Positions 1-9,466 of a stretch of DNA of 45,496 nucleotides are shown here, one piece after another. Each line of letters starts with the position of its first letter. Position 1 is the first letter of the stretch. The notes beneath the pieces were generated by a model. It worked only from the letters and a program-made list of their open reading frames with translations, made no database searches and was not told the DNA's origin. The stretch is from Bacilli bacterium (GTDB lineage Bacteria > Bacillota_I > Bacilli_A > RF39 > UBA660), in NCBI GenBank assembly GCA_017519965.1, contig JAFWRK010000045.1, forward strand, positions 1 through 45,496, read 5' to 3'. Both the position numbers and the translations under genes were made by a program.

Positions 1-2395
1 AATTGCTCCATTAGTAGAATATACAATTACATATGAAGATGGTGAAGCATTAGCTCAGTATCAAGAATTAAACGCAGGAGATTCATGCGTATATAAAATA
101 AGATTATATTATAAATTAGATATAGATGAAGAAGATCTTCCAGATGAACCTATATCACTAGATTTAACATTTACAGTAGATTATATTCAAGCAGACTCTA
201 ATAGAATAAGACGTAGAGCAGAGAATACATTATATCATCTTTTAAAAACAGAGTATAATAATGGCGGTTATGTAGCTAAATATAATGAAGAACATCAAGA
301 TAGTATGGATGCATCACTATCAACAAAAGACATATATTATATGACACCTGGAGGAGCTGGTATCAAGGAAAGAAGCAATGTAATATTTGCAAATCATTGC
401 TGGCAGATAATTAGAACAACAGATACAGGTGGAGTAAAATTACTTTATAATGGTGAAGTAAATGATAACAAATGTCTTACATCCAGGGGAATACATGTAG
501 GTTATACATCAAGTGATAATACAAGTTTTTCAGGAAATAATTGGTATGGAACAGATTATACATTTAATAGTTCGACGAAAAAATTCAAATTATCAGGTGA
601 TATAGTACAAGAAACATATAGTGAATCAACATCATCCAATTTAATAGGTAAATATACATGCAAAAGTACAGATGTAAATAATGAATGTTCAACATTATAT
701 CTACTAGAAAGGCATAATTATGGGTCATCAGCAATAGCAATCAAGCTAGATGGAAATTCAAATTATTCACAAGTTGGAACTCTCCAGTATAACCAAAAAG
801 GATTCTCACCAGCAACAAATTATGATTCACCAGCGTATGTAGGATATATGTATGGAGATGATTATACAATAGATAATCAAGTTAAGGAAACAGGGAATCA
901 ATTATTTAATACATATGGAACTGGTAGTAGTAGCTATACTACACAAGTATTAAACAGTGGTTCATTAAGTACAACATATTGGTATGCAGATTCAGTAGAT
1001 TATGGAAACAGTGTAGCAAACAAGTACACATTAAATAATCCATATAAAGTAAACAGTACATCGGATTATCAAAACTTAGTTGGAAAGTATACTTTTAGAA
1101 ATACAAATGAGACATATTCTAATTCAAGTGTCATGTATATTGCAGCAGTTGATGAATCAACAATGTATTATATCCAATTATATTCTGGTAATCTAATAGC
1201 AGATGACATACCAATATCATTTGGCGACTCAGTTACAGAAAATGCAAATGGCACATATACACTAAACAACATAACTACAGTTTCACGTAAAGACTGGTAT
1301 TTAAACTATAATAATTATAATAATAAATATACATGTGGAATTTCAACTACAAACATAACATGTAATAGTCCATTTTATTTATATAATACAACAAATAAGG
1401 ATTATAAATATGTATATATGAATGGAAAAATACTAATAGCCAAAAATAGAAATAATTTAACATTGGAAAATACATTATTACTAAGAAAAGATGAAATTGT
1501 AAAAAATAGAAATAATTTATCTGACTATAAATATACATGTAACACAAACAGTAATATATGTACTGAAAATACTCTTAGGATGATAAATGAGTTTACAGAA
1601 AACGGATATAATTACACGTCGAACTATTATTATGGAGAAAGTATAAAATGGAACGGAAACGACTATACATTAGAAAATACTATTGGATTAGAAAACTACA
1701 ATAATCTAAATAATATAAATAGTCATAGATATATTTGCTTATCGAACGGACAAACATCTTGTAACATTGTAGGGTACATATATTATAAAAATATTGAAAA
1801 CAATTCGATGTATTATTTGAGATTAGTAAATGGAGTAGAATCAATAGAACAAGCATTTAATAATATGCTCAAAAAAAACACAAATAATTCAACAATTAAA
1901 ACAGCAATAGATGCATGGTATCAAAAGTACATGTTAGAATACGATAGTTTCATAGAAGATACAATATTTTGTAATAATAGAACAATAAATGACTATCACG
2001 GATGGGTTCAAACAGGCGATATTACTAATTCATTAATTGAATTTGGAGAATATGATGTATCCGAAAATTTAAAATGTGAAAACATTACAGACAGATTTAG
2101 TGTAAATAATAATCAAGCAAAGCTAAAATACAAAGTAGGATTAATAAGTATACCAGAATATAATATATTAGGATCATATACATTGCATTCCAACCAAGAT
2201 TATTGGACTATATCACCATATTATTTTGTAGCATCTAGTAGTGATATGAGAATTATAACCAGTACAGGAACAATAGCATTAGCTGATGGTATAAATAAAT
2301 ATGGAGTAAAGCCTGTAATATCTCTAAGACCAGGAACTTTATATACATCAGGTGATGGATCTATGGCTAATCCATATATTATTGAAACTAACTAA
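1..2395 (+). CDS. Giant exported repeat surface protein (5' end missing)
   Basis: Open from the left edge in frame 2 (first full codon at base 2), so the N-terminus lies outside the window; at least 797 residues are present. The first visible part matches the shared N-terminal module of the neighbours (TITYADGE-like strand, then an ADSNRIRRRAENTLY-like linker). It is followed by the ANHCWQ.IRTTDTGG motif, which is present in all the giant paralogs. The body is built from repeats of roughly 50-60 residues with YTC...C pairs, WYADS and GKYT motifs. The end has the family signature (GVKPVISLRPG, then TSGDGSMANPY). No LPXTG or C-terminal membrane helix is seen. Paralogous to the genes at 2458, 12611 and 15371. 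Function unknown; a cell-surface or extracellular role is inferred. Confidence 0.85.
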   Translation, partial: IAPLVEYTITYEDGEALAQYQELNAGDSCVYKIRLYYKLDIDEEDLPDEPISLDLTFTVDYIQADSNRIRRRAENTLYHLLKTEYNNGGYVAKYNEEHQDSMDASLSTKDIYYMTPGGAGIKERSNVIFANHCWQIIRTTDTGGVKLLYNGEVNDNKCLTSRGIHVGYTSSDNTSFSGNNWYGTDYTFNSSTKKFKLSGDIVQETYSESTSSNLIGKYTCKSTDVNNECSTLYLLERHNYGSSAIAIKLDGNSNYSQVGTLQYNQKGFSPATNYDSPAYVGYMYGDDYTIDNQVKETGNQLFNTYGTGSSSYTTQVLNSGSLSTTYWYADSVDYGNSVANKYTLNNPYKVNSTSDYQNLVGKYTFRNTNETYSNSSVMYIAAVDESTMYYIQLYSGNLIADDIPISFGDSVTENANGTYTLNNITTVSRKDWYLNYNNYNNKYTCGISTTNITCNSPFYLYNTTNKDYKYVYMNGKILIAKNRNNLTLENTLLLRKDEIVKNRNNLSDYKYTCNTNSNICTENTLRMINEFTENGYNYTSNYYYGESIKWNGNDYTLENTIGLENYNNLNNINSHRYICLSNGQTSCNIVGYIYYKNIENNSMYYLRLVNGVESIEQAFNNMLKKNTNNSTIKTAIDAWYQKYMLEYDSFIEDTIFCNNRTINDYHGWVQTGDITNSLIEFGEYDVSENLKCENITDRFSVNNNQAKLKYKVGLISIPEYNILGSYTLHSNQDYWTISPYYFVASSSDMRIITSTGTIALADGINKYGVKPVISLRPGTLYTSGDGSMANPYIIETN

Positions 2396-2419
2396 ATAGA
2401 GAGCAATCTCTATTTTTTT
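2394..2419 (+). terminator. Intrinsic terminator
   Basis: Perfect 9-bp stem AAATAGAGA/TCTCTATTT with a GCAA loop, running into seven Ts. It overlaps the stop codon of the upstream surface protein. Confidence 0.85.
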
Positions 2420-2457
2420 ATGCATTTTTATTATATAATATAAAATAGAGGTAGTGT

Positions 2458-4953
2458 ATGAGAAAGAGAAGAAGAAAACTACATATAAATAAAAAATTGG
2501 TAGTAGTACTAGCAATTCTTTTAAGTGTGGGATTTGCATACATTACAAGTGCAGTTAATATTGGAGGAGTATTCACAGTATTCAGTAGTACATATGATGT
2601 CCATTTTGAAAACTTGCAAGTTACTGAAGGAAGTGTAGAAGCAAATGCTCCAACTATTGATTCAGAAAACACAGAAGTCTCAGCTTCAGTAAAATTTAAT
2701 AATCCAGGAGATTATTATGAATTTACTGTAGATGCAGTAAATGCTGGAGATATAGATGCTATGATAAATACAGTATCTGATATTGAACTAACAGAAGATC
2801 AAGAAAAATATTTAGATTACACTGTTACATATGCAGATGGAGAAGAACCAATTAAATATCATCAATTGAATAGTGGAGATAGATGCACATTTAAAGTAAA
2901 AGCAAGCTTTAAAGAAGATATAGCAACAGAAGATTTACCTGAAGAAGGAGATAATGTAGAAGTAGTACTAGATACAGATTATGTAAAAGCTGATTCCAAT
3001 AGAATTAAAAGAAGAGCAGAATATAATCTTTACAATGTATTAAAAGATGAAGCGAATAGTGGAAGTCTAGCTAAAAAATATACAGGAGAACATCAAGATA
3101 GTATGGATGTATCTTTGTCTACCAAAGATATTTATCACTGGTATGCAGCAAATGAAACAGATGGAACAACTATAAAGAATAAAAATAATGTAATATTTGC
3201 TAATCACTGTTGGCAACTTATTAGAACAACAGATACAGGAGGAGCAAGACTACTTTATAATGGAGAAGTAGAGAACAATCAATGCCTGGATTCAAGAGGA
3301 ACACATGTTGGATATAATGGTTATAGTCACACGTTATTAAATAGTTATTATTATTATGGAACTGATTATGAATATGATTCTATAAATAATGTATTTTCAA
3401 TAGCAGGAGAAATAGAACAAGAAATATGGAATGATTCAACATATGAAGATTTAATAGGTAAATATACATGTAGAAAAACAACACCGAATGAAACTTGTTC
3501 ACAAATATATCTAATAGATTCATATAATTCATCAGCATATGCAAATATAATATTAATTAATTCCAATGCCAATTACACAGATATAGGAAAACTAAGATAT
3601 AACAGATCAGAAATTAGTCTTGCATTTGTAGGATATATGTATAATAAAGTATATAATCAAATGAAAAGAAACCTTCTAAGCACCAAAGAATTATATATAA
3701 CAGATTCGAATGGATTAAGTATAGATAATTGGTATGCAGATTCAGTTGAAATACTAAATGACAATACTTATAAATTAGTTAATCCATATAAAGTTAATTC
3801 TACGGATGAATATGAATCACTAATAGGTAAATATACACTAAAAAATAATGATGCTAATTACGCTAGCACAACAGCATATTATATTGTGGATACTAATTCG
3901 AACACAGGTTGTTTTGTAGAATTAGCAGAAGGCCATAATCTAGATTATTATAATCCCGTATATACATACGGAAGTAGTTATACAGATAATGGAGATGGAA
4001 CATATACAATTAACTCACCATCTCAAATAAATATTATTGATTATCGCAATAATGAAAATAATATTGTAAATAATTACGCATGTGAAAATGCAGTTAACAA
4101 TACATGCAGCAACTTAATATACATTGTTAGCACATACTATACAAATGGATATAGATACTATTCAGTGTTGAATAAATATAAAATTGCAAATGGATTCACA
4201 TATGAAAACGGTAACTATACTTTAAATAATGATGGTATAACAACATGGGATTTTAAAATTCAAACATTAAGTAATTATCATTATACTTGTTGGAATGAAA
4301 GTGGTATTTGTGACACCATTTCATATATGTATAGTTTCGGCTATAGTGCTGGACAAACATTATATTTGTCTATGACAAACGGAAAAAGTATAAGTGATAT
4401 TGTTAACGAAATGCTTAATTCTGATGACGTAAATAAATATAATTCCGTGAATAAAACCGGAATAGAATCATGGTACAAACATAAAATTTTTGATTACAAT
4501 TCATATTTAGAGGATACTATATATTGTAATAGAAGGATAATAGTTGCTAATAGTGGACTAAATCCACAAAACCAACTATATAATATTGGGTCTACAATAG
4601 GCTTTACTAGAAATAATCAATTAACTTGTACTAATTTAACAGATAGTTTCAGTGTAAGTAATAACAAAGCTAAACTACAATATCCTGTAGGCTTAATAAG
4701 TGCAGAAGAAATTACAGAAATGAATAAGTATAAAAACATTTTTTATACGGGACAAACATATTACACAATTTCCCCAAGTGACATGCAAGAAGGTAGGTTG
4801 CAACAAACAGTAATATATTCAGACGGTAGAATTGAAGGAACCCACATTGCATATGAACGTAGTGTTCGCCCATACATCTCACTAAGCCCAACTACATTTT
4901 ATACATCAGGTGATGGAACAATGGAAAATCCATATGTAATATATACAGAATAA
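2458..4953 (+). CDS. Giant exported repeat surface protein
   Basis: 831 residues, ATG start preceded by AGAGG. The N-terminus is basic (MRKRRRKLH), then one hydrophobic segment (about residues 13-35) with the family motif GFAYITSAVNIGGVF, giving a signal peptide or signal anchor. A beta-rich module follows (about 40-180, with PGDYYEFTVDAVNAGDIDAM), then a basic linker NRIKRRAE, the motif NHCWQLIRTTDTGG, and about 500 residues of imperfect repeats with paired cysteines (YTCRKTTPNETC, YTCWNESGIC). It ends in a RPYISLSP...YTSGDGTMENPYVIY block. It has the same architecture as the genes at 12611 and 15371. The first 20 or so codons and the ribosome binding site are almost identical in DNA to those at 15371, suggesting recent duplication or gene conversion. 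Function unknown. Confidence 0.88.
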   Translation: MRKRRRKLHINKKLVVVLAILLSVGFAYITSAVNIGGVFTVFSSTYDVHFENLQVTEGSVEANAPTIDSENTEVSASVKFNNPGDYYEFTVDAVNAGDIDAMINTVSDIELTEDQEKYLDYTVTYADGEEPIKYHQLNSGDRCTFKVKASFKEDIATEDLPEEGDNVEVVLDTDYVKADSNRIKRRAEYNLYNVLKDEANSGSLAKKYTGEHQDSMDVSLSTKDIYHWYAANETDGTTIKNKNNVIFANHCWQLIRTTDTGGARLLYNGEVENNQCLDSRGTHVGYNGYSHTLLNSYYYYGTDYEYDSINNVFSIAGEIEQEIWNDSTYEDLIGKYTCRKTTPNETCSQIYLIDSYNSSAYANIILINSNANYTDIGKLRYNRSEISLAFVGYMYNKVYNQMKRNLLSTKELYITDSNGLSIDNWYADSVEILNDNTYKLVNPYKVNSTDEYESLIGKYTLKNNDANYASTTAYYIVDTNSNTGCFVELAEGHNLDYYNPVYTYGSSYTDNGDGTYTINSPSQINIIDYRNNENNIVNNYACENAVNNTCSNLIYIVSTYYTNGYRYYSVLNKYKIANGFTYENGNYTLNNDGITTWDFKIQTLSNYHYTCWNESGICDTISYMYSFGYSAGQTLYLSMTNGKSISDIVNEMLNSDDVNKYNSVNKTGIESWYKHKIFDYNSYLEDTIYCNRRIIVANSGLNPQNQLYNIGSTIGFTRNNQLTCTNLTDSFSVSNNKAKLQYPVGLISAEEITEMNKYKNIFYTGQTYYTISPSDMQEGRLQQTVIYSDGRIEGTHIAYERSVRPYISLSPTTFYTSGDGTMENPYVIYTE

Positions 4954-4954
4954 A

Positions 4955-4982
4955 AAAGAACTCTTATTTTTAAGAGTTCTTT
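4955..4982. terminator. Bidirectional intrinsic terminator
   Basis: 12-bp perfect stem AAAGAACTCTTA/TAAGAGTTCTTT with a TTTT loop, between convergent genes ending at 4953 (+) and 4970 (-). A-rich and T-rich flanks allow use in both directions. Confidence 0.85.
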
Positions 4983-5893
4983 AATTCTTTATAAATATCA
5001 TAATCAAAATCATGTTGAGTTAAATCCATCTCTTTAACTCTTATACTACTAATCATAAAGTAATCATGATCTAAAAAATCAGCTCCTGTATTTGTAACAG
5101 GATCATCCCATGTAAGGTCTAAGTTATACCAAACATCTTCTATTAATACAGCATTCCATACATGATCATTAGTAGAAACTTTAAAACTTTTAATATTTAA
5201 CTTTTCTAAGAATAATTCCATTAAATCAGTATAGCCACTACAAATTGCATAGTTTTCAAATAAAGGACCATAAGCTATATTAGATTTATAAGTGGTATCT
5301 CCATTCTCAGCTCTAGGAGTATCATATTTAGCTTTATTAACTATATAGTCGTGAAATTTAAGTATTTGATTAAACTGTGTATCAGAAGGATTATACAAAG
5401 TATTATATACTTTATCAACCTCTTCATTTATTAATTTAATATCTTCATCATTATAATTTTTAGTAAATTCTACATTAACTAAACCATCTTGATTATAAGC
5501 TATTTCAACAGATTCAAAACTATTATAAGGATGAATAAAATTATTTACATTAGATAAAATATCTTGATCTTTAGCAAGTTTTTTAACATCTTCTAAACAA
5601 TCTTCATATTTGTCATCACAATAGAATTTATAATTACTATATCCATGATTTAAAATAGTATAAAATAAATCTAATAATCCTTGATAATTATCTGGAGTAG
5701 TATCGGTAGTATTTTTAACATAACTAAAATCATAATCTCTAAAATAATCATTACTTAATTCTATAGAATCTGATGTTTTATGAAATATTTTATGATACAT
5801 CTTAAAAATAGGGTCTCTATAATTATATAAAACTCCAACTAATATAAGGACAATAGCAACAGTAGAAAAAAATCCTGCTATTTTTCTAAACAT
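4970..5893 (-). CDS. Membrane-anchored transglutaminase-like protein
   Basis: 307 residues from ATG at 5893 (SD AGGTGA); an in-frame GTG nine bases upstream lies in the SD and is not used here. One N-terminal hydrophobic segment (about 5-25) anchors or exports it. The C-terminal half carries a transglutaminase-like cysteine protease fold with a visible triad: Cys218 in AICSGYTD, His244 in DHVWNAV and Asp259 in LDLTWDDP. Members of this superfamily (COG5279-type) cleave or cross-link peptide bonds; the substrate is unknown. It is paralogous to the next gene upstream (5959-7005), from which it is separated by a terminator-like hairpin, so it may rely on read-through. Its position beside the giant surface proteins suggests a cell-envelope role, but this is inference. 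Confidence 0.8.
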   Translation of the reverse strand: MFRKIAGFFSTVAIVLILVGVLYNYRDPIFKMYHKIFHKTSDSIELSNDYFRDYDFSYVKNTTDTTPDNYQGLLDLFYTILNHGYSNYKFYCDDKYEDCLEDVKKLAKDQDILSNVNNFIHPYNSFESVEIAYNQDGLVNVEFTKNYNDEDIKLINEEVDKVYNTLYNPSDTQFNQILKFHDYIVNKAKYDTPRAENGDTTYKSNIAYGPLFENYAICSGYTDLMELFLEKLNIKSFKVSTNDHVWNAVLIEDVWYNLDLTWDDPVTNTGADFLDHDYFMISSIRVKEMDLTQHDFDYDIYKELKNS

Positions 5894-5926
5894 ATAAGTC
5901 ACCTATCCTAACAATAATTTTATAAT

Positions 5927-5957
5927 AAAAAAAGCATTAAGTAAATAATGCTTTTAA
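5927..5957 (-). terminator. Terminator-like hairpin between the two transglutaminase genes
   Basis: Reading the minus strand, AAAAGCATTA pairs with TAATGCTTTT around a 6-nt loop, followed by a run of seven Ts (A7 at 5927-5933 on the plus strand). Only about 30 bp remain before the next gene starts, so that gene is either read through or starts inside this gap. Confidence 0.75.
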
Positions 5958-5958
5958 A

Positions 5959-7005
5959 TTATTTTATAGCTAATTCTTGATAGATAGTCTGATCAAAAGT
6001 ATGTGAATCAGTATCTAGTTCTAATAGAGTAGGAGTATCTATTAGAAAATAGTTATGACTTAAGAATGTTTTACCATTAGTATATCTTCCATCATCCCAA
6101 GTTACATCCAAATGATACCATGTACCATCTAAGTATACTGCATTCCAAATATGAGAAGATGATGTTATTCTCATACTTTGTATTCCCATTTTTTCTAAGA
6201 ATAAATACATAGCATCTGTGTAACCACCACATATTGCTTTATGTTGTATTAATGCTCCATAAGCAGTAGTAGAATCATACTCACTATCTGTTTCACTTTC
6301 CTTATCAATGTAATCACTTTTAACAGTATCATATTCAATTGTATTAACTAAGTAATCATGAATCTTTTTAATATTATTATATTGCGTATCATTAGGATCA
6401 ACTAACTCATTATATAATTGATCAACTACTTCATTTATTTCCTTTATTTTTTTCTTAGAATATTTTTTTTGTTCTTTAAATACTACATAATTAATTTCCT
6501 TATCTCCATTAGCAGATAAAGTTTTATAATCATTGAAAGGATGAATAAACTCATATAAAGAACTTACTATATCTTTGTCTTCATCTTTATAAATAATATC
6601 TTTAGCATCTTGGACACAAGTTTTATATTCTTTAGAACAATAAAAATAAACTTCTTTTTCACCAGAATTAACAAAAGTATAAAGAATATTTAAAATATCT
6701 TGTCTATCTTTAGCATATAAATAATCCATATTTTGAACAAATAAATAATTATCATTTTGAAAATACTCATTTTTCTTAATTTCAGTCTTTTCAATATCGT
6801 TATTCTTTATAATTAATTCATAATATTTATTAAATTCATAGGGATGAAAATGATCATATACCATAAGCCCTAAATAAATTAATGAAATAATAAATAGAGT
6901 ATTAGATATAAAATCTTTTATTCTAGAAAAAACACTTTTTTTCTTTTCATAATCAGATTTTTTTATATCATCAAATATTTCCATATCATCGTTATTATTA
7001 TCCAT
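5959..7005 (-). CDS. Membrane-anchored transglutaminase-like protein
   Basis: 348 residues from ATG at 7005, with GGGGTG six bases upstream; the GTG at 7014 falls within the SD. A cytoplasmic acidic/basic N-terminus of about 30 residues precedes one membrane segment (about 33-50), so this looks like a type II membrane protein with the enzyme domain outside. The transglutaminase-like triad is intact: Cys259 (AICGGYTD), His285 (SHIWNAV), Asp300 (LDVTWDD). It shares the layout of its neighbour at 4970-5893, including an ectodomain Cys pair (YFYC...TC) before the catalytic domain. Tandem duplication is likely. Substrate unknown. Confidence 0.8.
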   Translation of the reverse strand: MDNNNDDMEIFDDIKKSDYEKKKSVFSRIKDFISNTLFIISLIYLGLMVYDHFHPYEFNKYYELIIKNNDIEKTEIKKNEYFQNDNYLFVQNMDYLYAKDRQDILNILYTFVNSGEKEVYFYCSKEYKTCVQDAKDIIYKDEDKDIVSSLYEFIHPFNDYKTLSANGDKEINYVVFKEQKKYSKKKIKEINEVVDQLYNELVDPNDTQYNNIKKIHDYLVNTIEYDTVKSDYIDKESETDSEYDSTTAYGALIQHKAICGGYTDAMYLFLEKMGIQSMRITSSSHIWNAVYLDGTWYHLDVTWDDGRYTNGKTFLSHNYFLIDTPTLLELDTDSHTFDQTIYQELAIK

Positions 7006-7092
7006 AAAGTACACCCCTTTAATTAAGATAATTTTATCATATTATAAAAAATAGTAAATAATCTATAATAAAAAGTCTATTAAAAAAAGACA

Positions 7093-7117
7093 TAAAAAAA
7101 CCGATATAAATCGGTAT
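7093..7117 (-). terminator. rpsT terminator
   Basis: On the minus strand ACCGAT-TTAT-ATCGGT is followed by seven Ts, just downstream of the rpsT stop codon. Confidence 0.85.
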
Positions 7118-7122
7118 TATTT

Positions 7123-7386
7123 TTATTCCATATTATTTTTTAATTTAGTTAGTCTTGATTTTAAACGAGCAGCTTTGTTTTTATGAACTAATCCAGAAGA
7201 CATAGCTTTATCAATTCTTTGAATAGCAATATTTAATTTATTACTAGCTTCTTCCTTATTTCCTTCTTTAACAACACGTTCAAACTTTTTAATAGCTGTT
7301 CTCATACTTGAAGTAATTAGTGTATTAACATCTGTCTTTTTAACACTAGAACGCATACGTTTCTTAGCACTTTTAATATTTGGCAT
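7123..7386 (-). CDS. rpsT: 30S ribosomal protein S20
   Basis: 87 residues from ATG at 7386, beginning MPNIKSAKKRMR as in S20 proteins; the upstream GTG at 7395 belongs to the Shine-Dalgarno GAGGTG. Small, very basic and helical, with the typical N-terminal NIKSAKKR and the middle IAIQRIDKAMSSGLVHKNKAARLKSRL segment conserved in S20 (binds 16S rRNA in the small subunit). It is a single-gene unit with its own promoter (7420-7448) and terminator. In Bacillus rpsT also lies beside gpr and is divergently transcribed, matching the order here. Confidence 0.95.
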   Translation of the reverse strand: MPNIKSAKKRMRSSVKKTDVNTLITSSMRTAIKKFERVVKEGNKEEASNKLNIAIQRIDKAMSSGLVHKNKAARLKSRLTKLKNNME

Positions 7387-7419
7387 ACTTTTCACCTCAC
7401 TTTTTCATAAAACACATTA

Positions 7420-7448
7420 ATCTTACCAAAAAAACGCAAGAATTGCAA
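7420..7448 (-). promoter_or_regulatory. rpsT promoter (sigma-A type)
   Basis: Minus strand: TTGCAA, 17-nt spacer, TAAGAT, with the rpsT start codon about 35 bases after the -10. Good spacing but imperfect hexamers. Confidence 0.6.
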
Positions 7449-7493
7449 ATAATTTTTAATATTTTAGGAAATATTATGTTTAGGTGAGTAAAA

Positions 7494-8297
7494 ATGCATA
7501 CTATAAATACTAAAAATTTTGATTTAAGAACAGATTTAGTAATAGATAATAATATTAATAATATTGTATATAAACATAATAATATTAGTGTTTCTTTTTA
7601 TGAAAAAGATGGTTTTAAATATTCATCAATAATCTTTAAAGATATAACAGATAAAGAAGAAATAAATAATATAGAAGAATGCTTAATTAAAGAACTTAAT
7701 AATTATATAGATAGTAATAATATCTTAATTATAGGTCTAGGTAATAAGAAATCTACAGCAGATGCATTAGGGCCCAAAGTATTAGAAAGAATACTAGTAA
7801 CAAGACATTTATTTTCATTTGGAAATGTAGAAGAAGGCTATTCTAAAGTATCTATCTTTGAACCATCAGTATTTGGAGTAATAGGAATAGATTCAACAAA
7901 ACTAATAAAGAAAGTAGTAGAATTAGTAAATCCAGATATATGTATCTTAATAGATAGTTTATGTACCTCTAGTATTAATAGATTAAATACAGTAATACAA
8001 ATAACTGATAAAGGTATAAATCCAGGTAGTGGAGTATTTAATGATAGAGGAGAATTATCTAAAAATACTCTTAATTGCAAAGTAATTGCTATAGGAGTAC
8101 CAACAGTAGTAGATATGGACTCAGTAATAATAAATATATTAAAAGATAATAATATAAATGAAATATCATTAGAAGATAACTTAATAGTTACTCCAAAAGA
8201 AATAGACTATTTAATAGATAAATTAAGTTATGTAATAGGTAATTCTATAAATAAAGTAATACACCCAATAATTCGACAAAATAATAGTATTAAATAA
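7494..8297 (+). CDS. gpr: Spore germination protease GPR
   Basis: 267 residues, ATG preceded by AGGTGA. GPR is an endopeptidase (peptidase family A25) that degrades small acid-soluble spore proteins during germination. Recognisable blocks in order: FDLRTDL (9-15), resembling the zymogen-processing region; GLGN (81-84); TADALGP (88-94); VTRH (102-105); NPGSGV (176-181); and IGVPTVVD (200-207). It is clearly shorter than the Bacillus enzyme (about 370 residues), lacking C-terminal sequence. First gene of an operon with spoIIP and a yqxA-like gene, the Bacillus order. It is direct evidence that the organism, or its recent ancestor, forms spores. Confidence 0.9.
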   Translation: MHTINTKNFDLRTDLVIDNNINNIVYKHNNISVSFYEKDGFKYSSIIFKDITDKEEINNIEECLIKELNNYIDSNNILIIGLGNKKSTADALGPKVLERILVTRHLFSFGNVEEGYSKVSIFEPSVFGVIGIDSTKLIKKVVELVNPDICILIDSLCTSSINRLNTVIQITDKGINPGSGVFNDRGELSKNTLNCKVIAIGVPTVVDMDSVIINILKDNNINEISLEDNLIVTPKEIDYLIDKLSYVIGNSINKVIHPIIRQNNSIK

Positions 8298-8322
8298 AAT
8301 ATATTAAACCTAAGGTGGTTTA

Positions 8323-9093
8323 ATGAAAAAGAAAATACTATTTTGCATAACATTCTTTATAATTGGAATAATATTAGAATTTAAATATTTAGATAAACAT
8401 GTAAATCTAAATATAGATGATAAATATACTAGTATGATATTAGAAAAAGTATTTCTTAATAAGGAAGAAGAAAAAGTAAAAGAGATTAATCCAACTATAT
8501 ATTTATATAATACACATGATACTGAAGAATATAAAAGTAATAATCTATTTTCATTTAACCCAAATGTAACAATGATCAAATATGTATTAAAAAATGAATT
8601 AGAGAAAAATAATTATAAAGTATTAATAGAAGAAAGAAGTATAAAAGATTTATTAAATATAAATAATTGGTCATATAACTATAGCTATAAAGCAAGTAGA
8701 ATATATATGGATGAAATAAGCAATCAATATAATTCTATTAAATACTATATTGATATTCATAGAGATAGTTTAGAACATGACAAAACAACTATTACTATAG
8801 ATAATAAAGACTATGCTAAACTAATATTTTTAATTGGATTAGAAAATCCTAATTATCAAGATAATTTATATTTTACAGAAAAGATTAATAATAAATTAAA
8901 TGAGTATTATCCTAATCTATCTAAAGGTATATATAAAAAAGGAGGCCCTGGAGTAAATGGAGTATATAATCAAGATAAGTCTCCATATGCTATATTAGTA
9001 GAATTTGGAGGCTATGAAAATACTACATATGAAGTATTAAATAGTATATTAGCTTTTTCTAAATGTTATATAGAGGTACTAAATGAAGGATAA
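8323..9093 (+). CDS. spoIIP: Stage II sporulation protein P
   Basis: 256 residues, ATG preceded by AAGGTGG. In known sporeformers SpoIIP is a membrane-anchored cell wall amidase/endopeptidase that, with SpoIID and SpoIIM, drives engulfment of the forespore. An N-terminal membrane segment (about 4-20) is followed by the catalytic domain: YNTHDTEEY (62-70, active-site His/Glu region), IDIHRDS (143-149), GLENPNY, YNQDKSPYAILVEFGG. Somewhat shorter than Bacillus SpoIIP because the spacer after the membrane segment is short. Overlaps the next gene by 11 bases and follows gpr by 25 bp, so it is cotranscribed. Confidence 0.9.
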   Translation: MKKKILFCITFFIIGIILEFKYLDKHVNLNIDDKYTSMILEKVFLNKEEEKVKEINPTIYLYNTHDTEEYKSNNLFSFNPNVTMIKYVLKNELEKNNYKVLIEERSIKDLLNINNWSYNYSYKASRIYMDEISNQYNSIKYYIDIHRDSLEHDKTTITIDNKDYAKLIFLIGLENPNYQDNLYFTEKINNKLNEYYPNLSKGIYKKGGPGVNGVYNQDKSPYAILVEFGGYENTTYEVLNSILAFSKCYIEVLNEG

Positions 9094-9406
9094 AATAAAA
9101 AAGATAGTTAAACCAATATTTATACTTCTAGGAATAATCTATGTAGCTATATTTATAATATCTTTAACAGGATATTATGAATCATTAGAAAATAAAAATT
9201 CAAGATTAACTACAGAAGCAATAGAAAGATTTGAAAAAGATATCTTGAAAGGTGAAGAAATAGTAGCATCAAATTATTTAGAAGAAAAAGAAGATTATGA
9301 TAATCTATTTACAAGATTAGGATTAAATATAGGAAATGCTATAGAATTTATATTTAAAAAAGTGATGAAAGGTATATTAACAGAAATAGAAAAGGCAGTT
9401 AAATAG
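9083..9406 (+). CDS. Small membrane protein, YqxA (DUF3679)-like
   Basis: 107 residues, overlapping the end of spoIIP by 11 bases. One N-terminal membrane helix (about 10-30) precedes a charged extracytoplasmic or soluble part ending in an amphipathic NLFTRLGLNIGNAIEF segment. In Bacillus the gene after gpr-spoIIP is yqxA, a protein of similar size with one helix and a comparable NLFS.LG-type ending; the assignment rests on this order and layout and is tentative. A sporulation role is inferred from the operon. Confidence 0.6.
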   Translation: MKDKIKKIVKPIFILLGIIYVAIFIISLTGYYESLENKNSRLTTEAIERFEKDILKGEEIVASNYLEEKEDYDNLFTRLGLNIGNAIEFIFKKVMKGILTEIEKAVK

Positions 9407-9421
9407 ACCTTTTATTTTTTT
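9390..9421 (+). terminator. Terminator of the gpr operon
   Basis: AAAAGG pairs with CCTTTT around a 12-nt loop that contains the stop codon, followed by a T-rich tract. Modest stem, plausible position. Confidence 0.55.
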
Positions 9422-9466
9422 ACAAGATATAGTATACTAATTTATAGTAAAGAGTAGGTGCTAGTA

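Noticed and set aside
7123..7395. rpsT starting at the GTG at 7395
   Set aside because: The GTG is part of the Shine-Dalgarno; S20 proteins begin MPNIKSA, matching the ATG at 7386. The same reasoning applies to GTG or TTG codons before the genes at 4970, 5959, 9467, 10536, 19150, 32281 and 30865.
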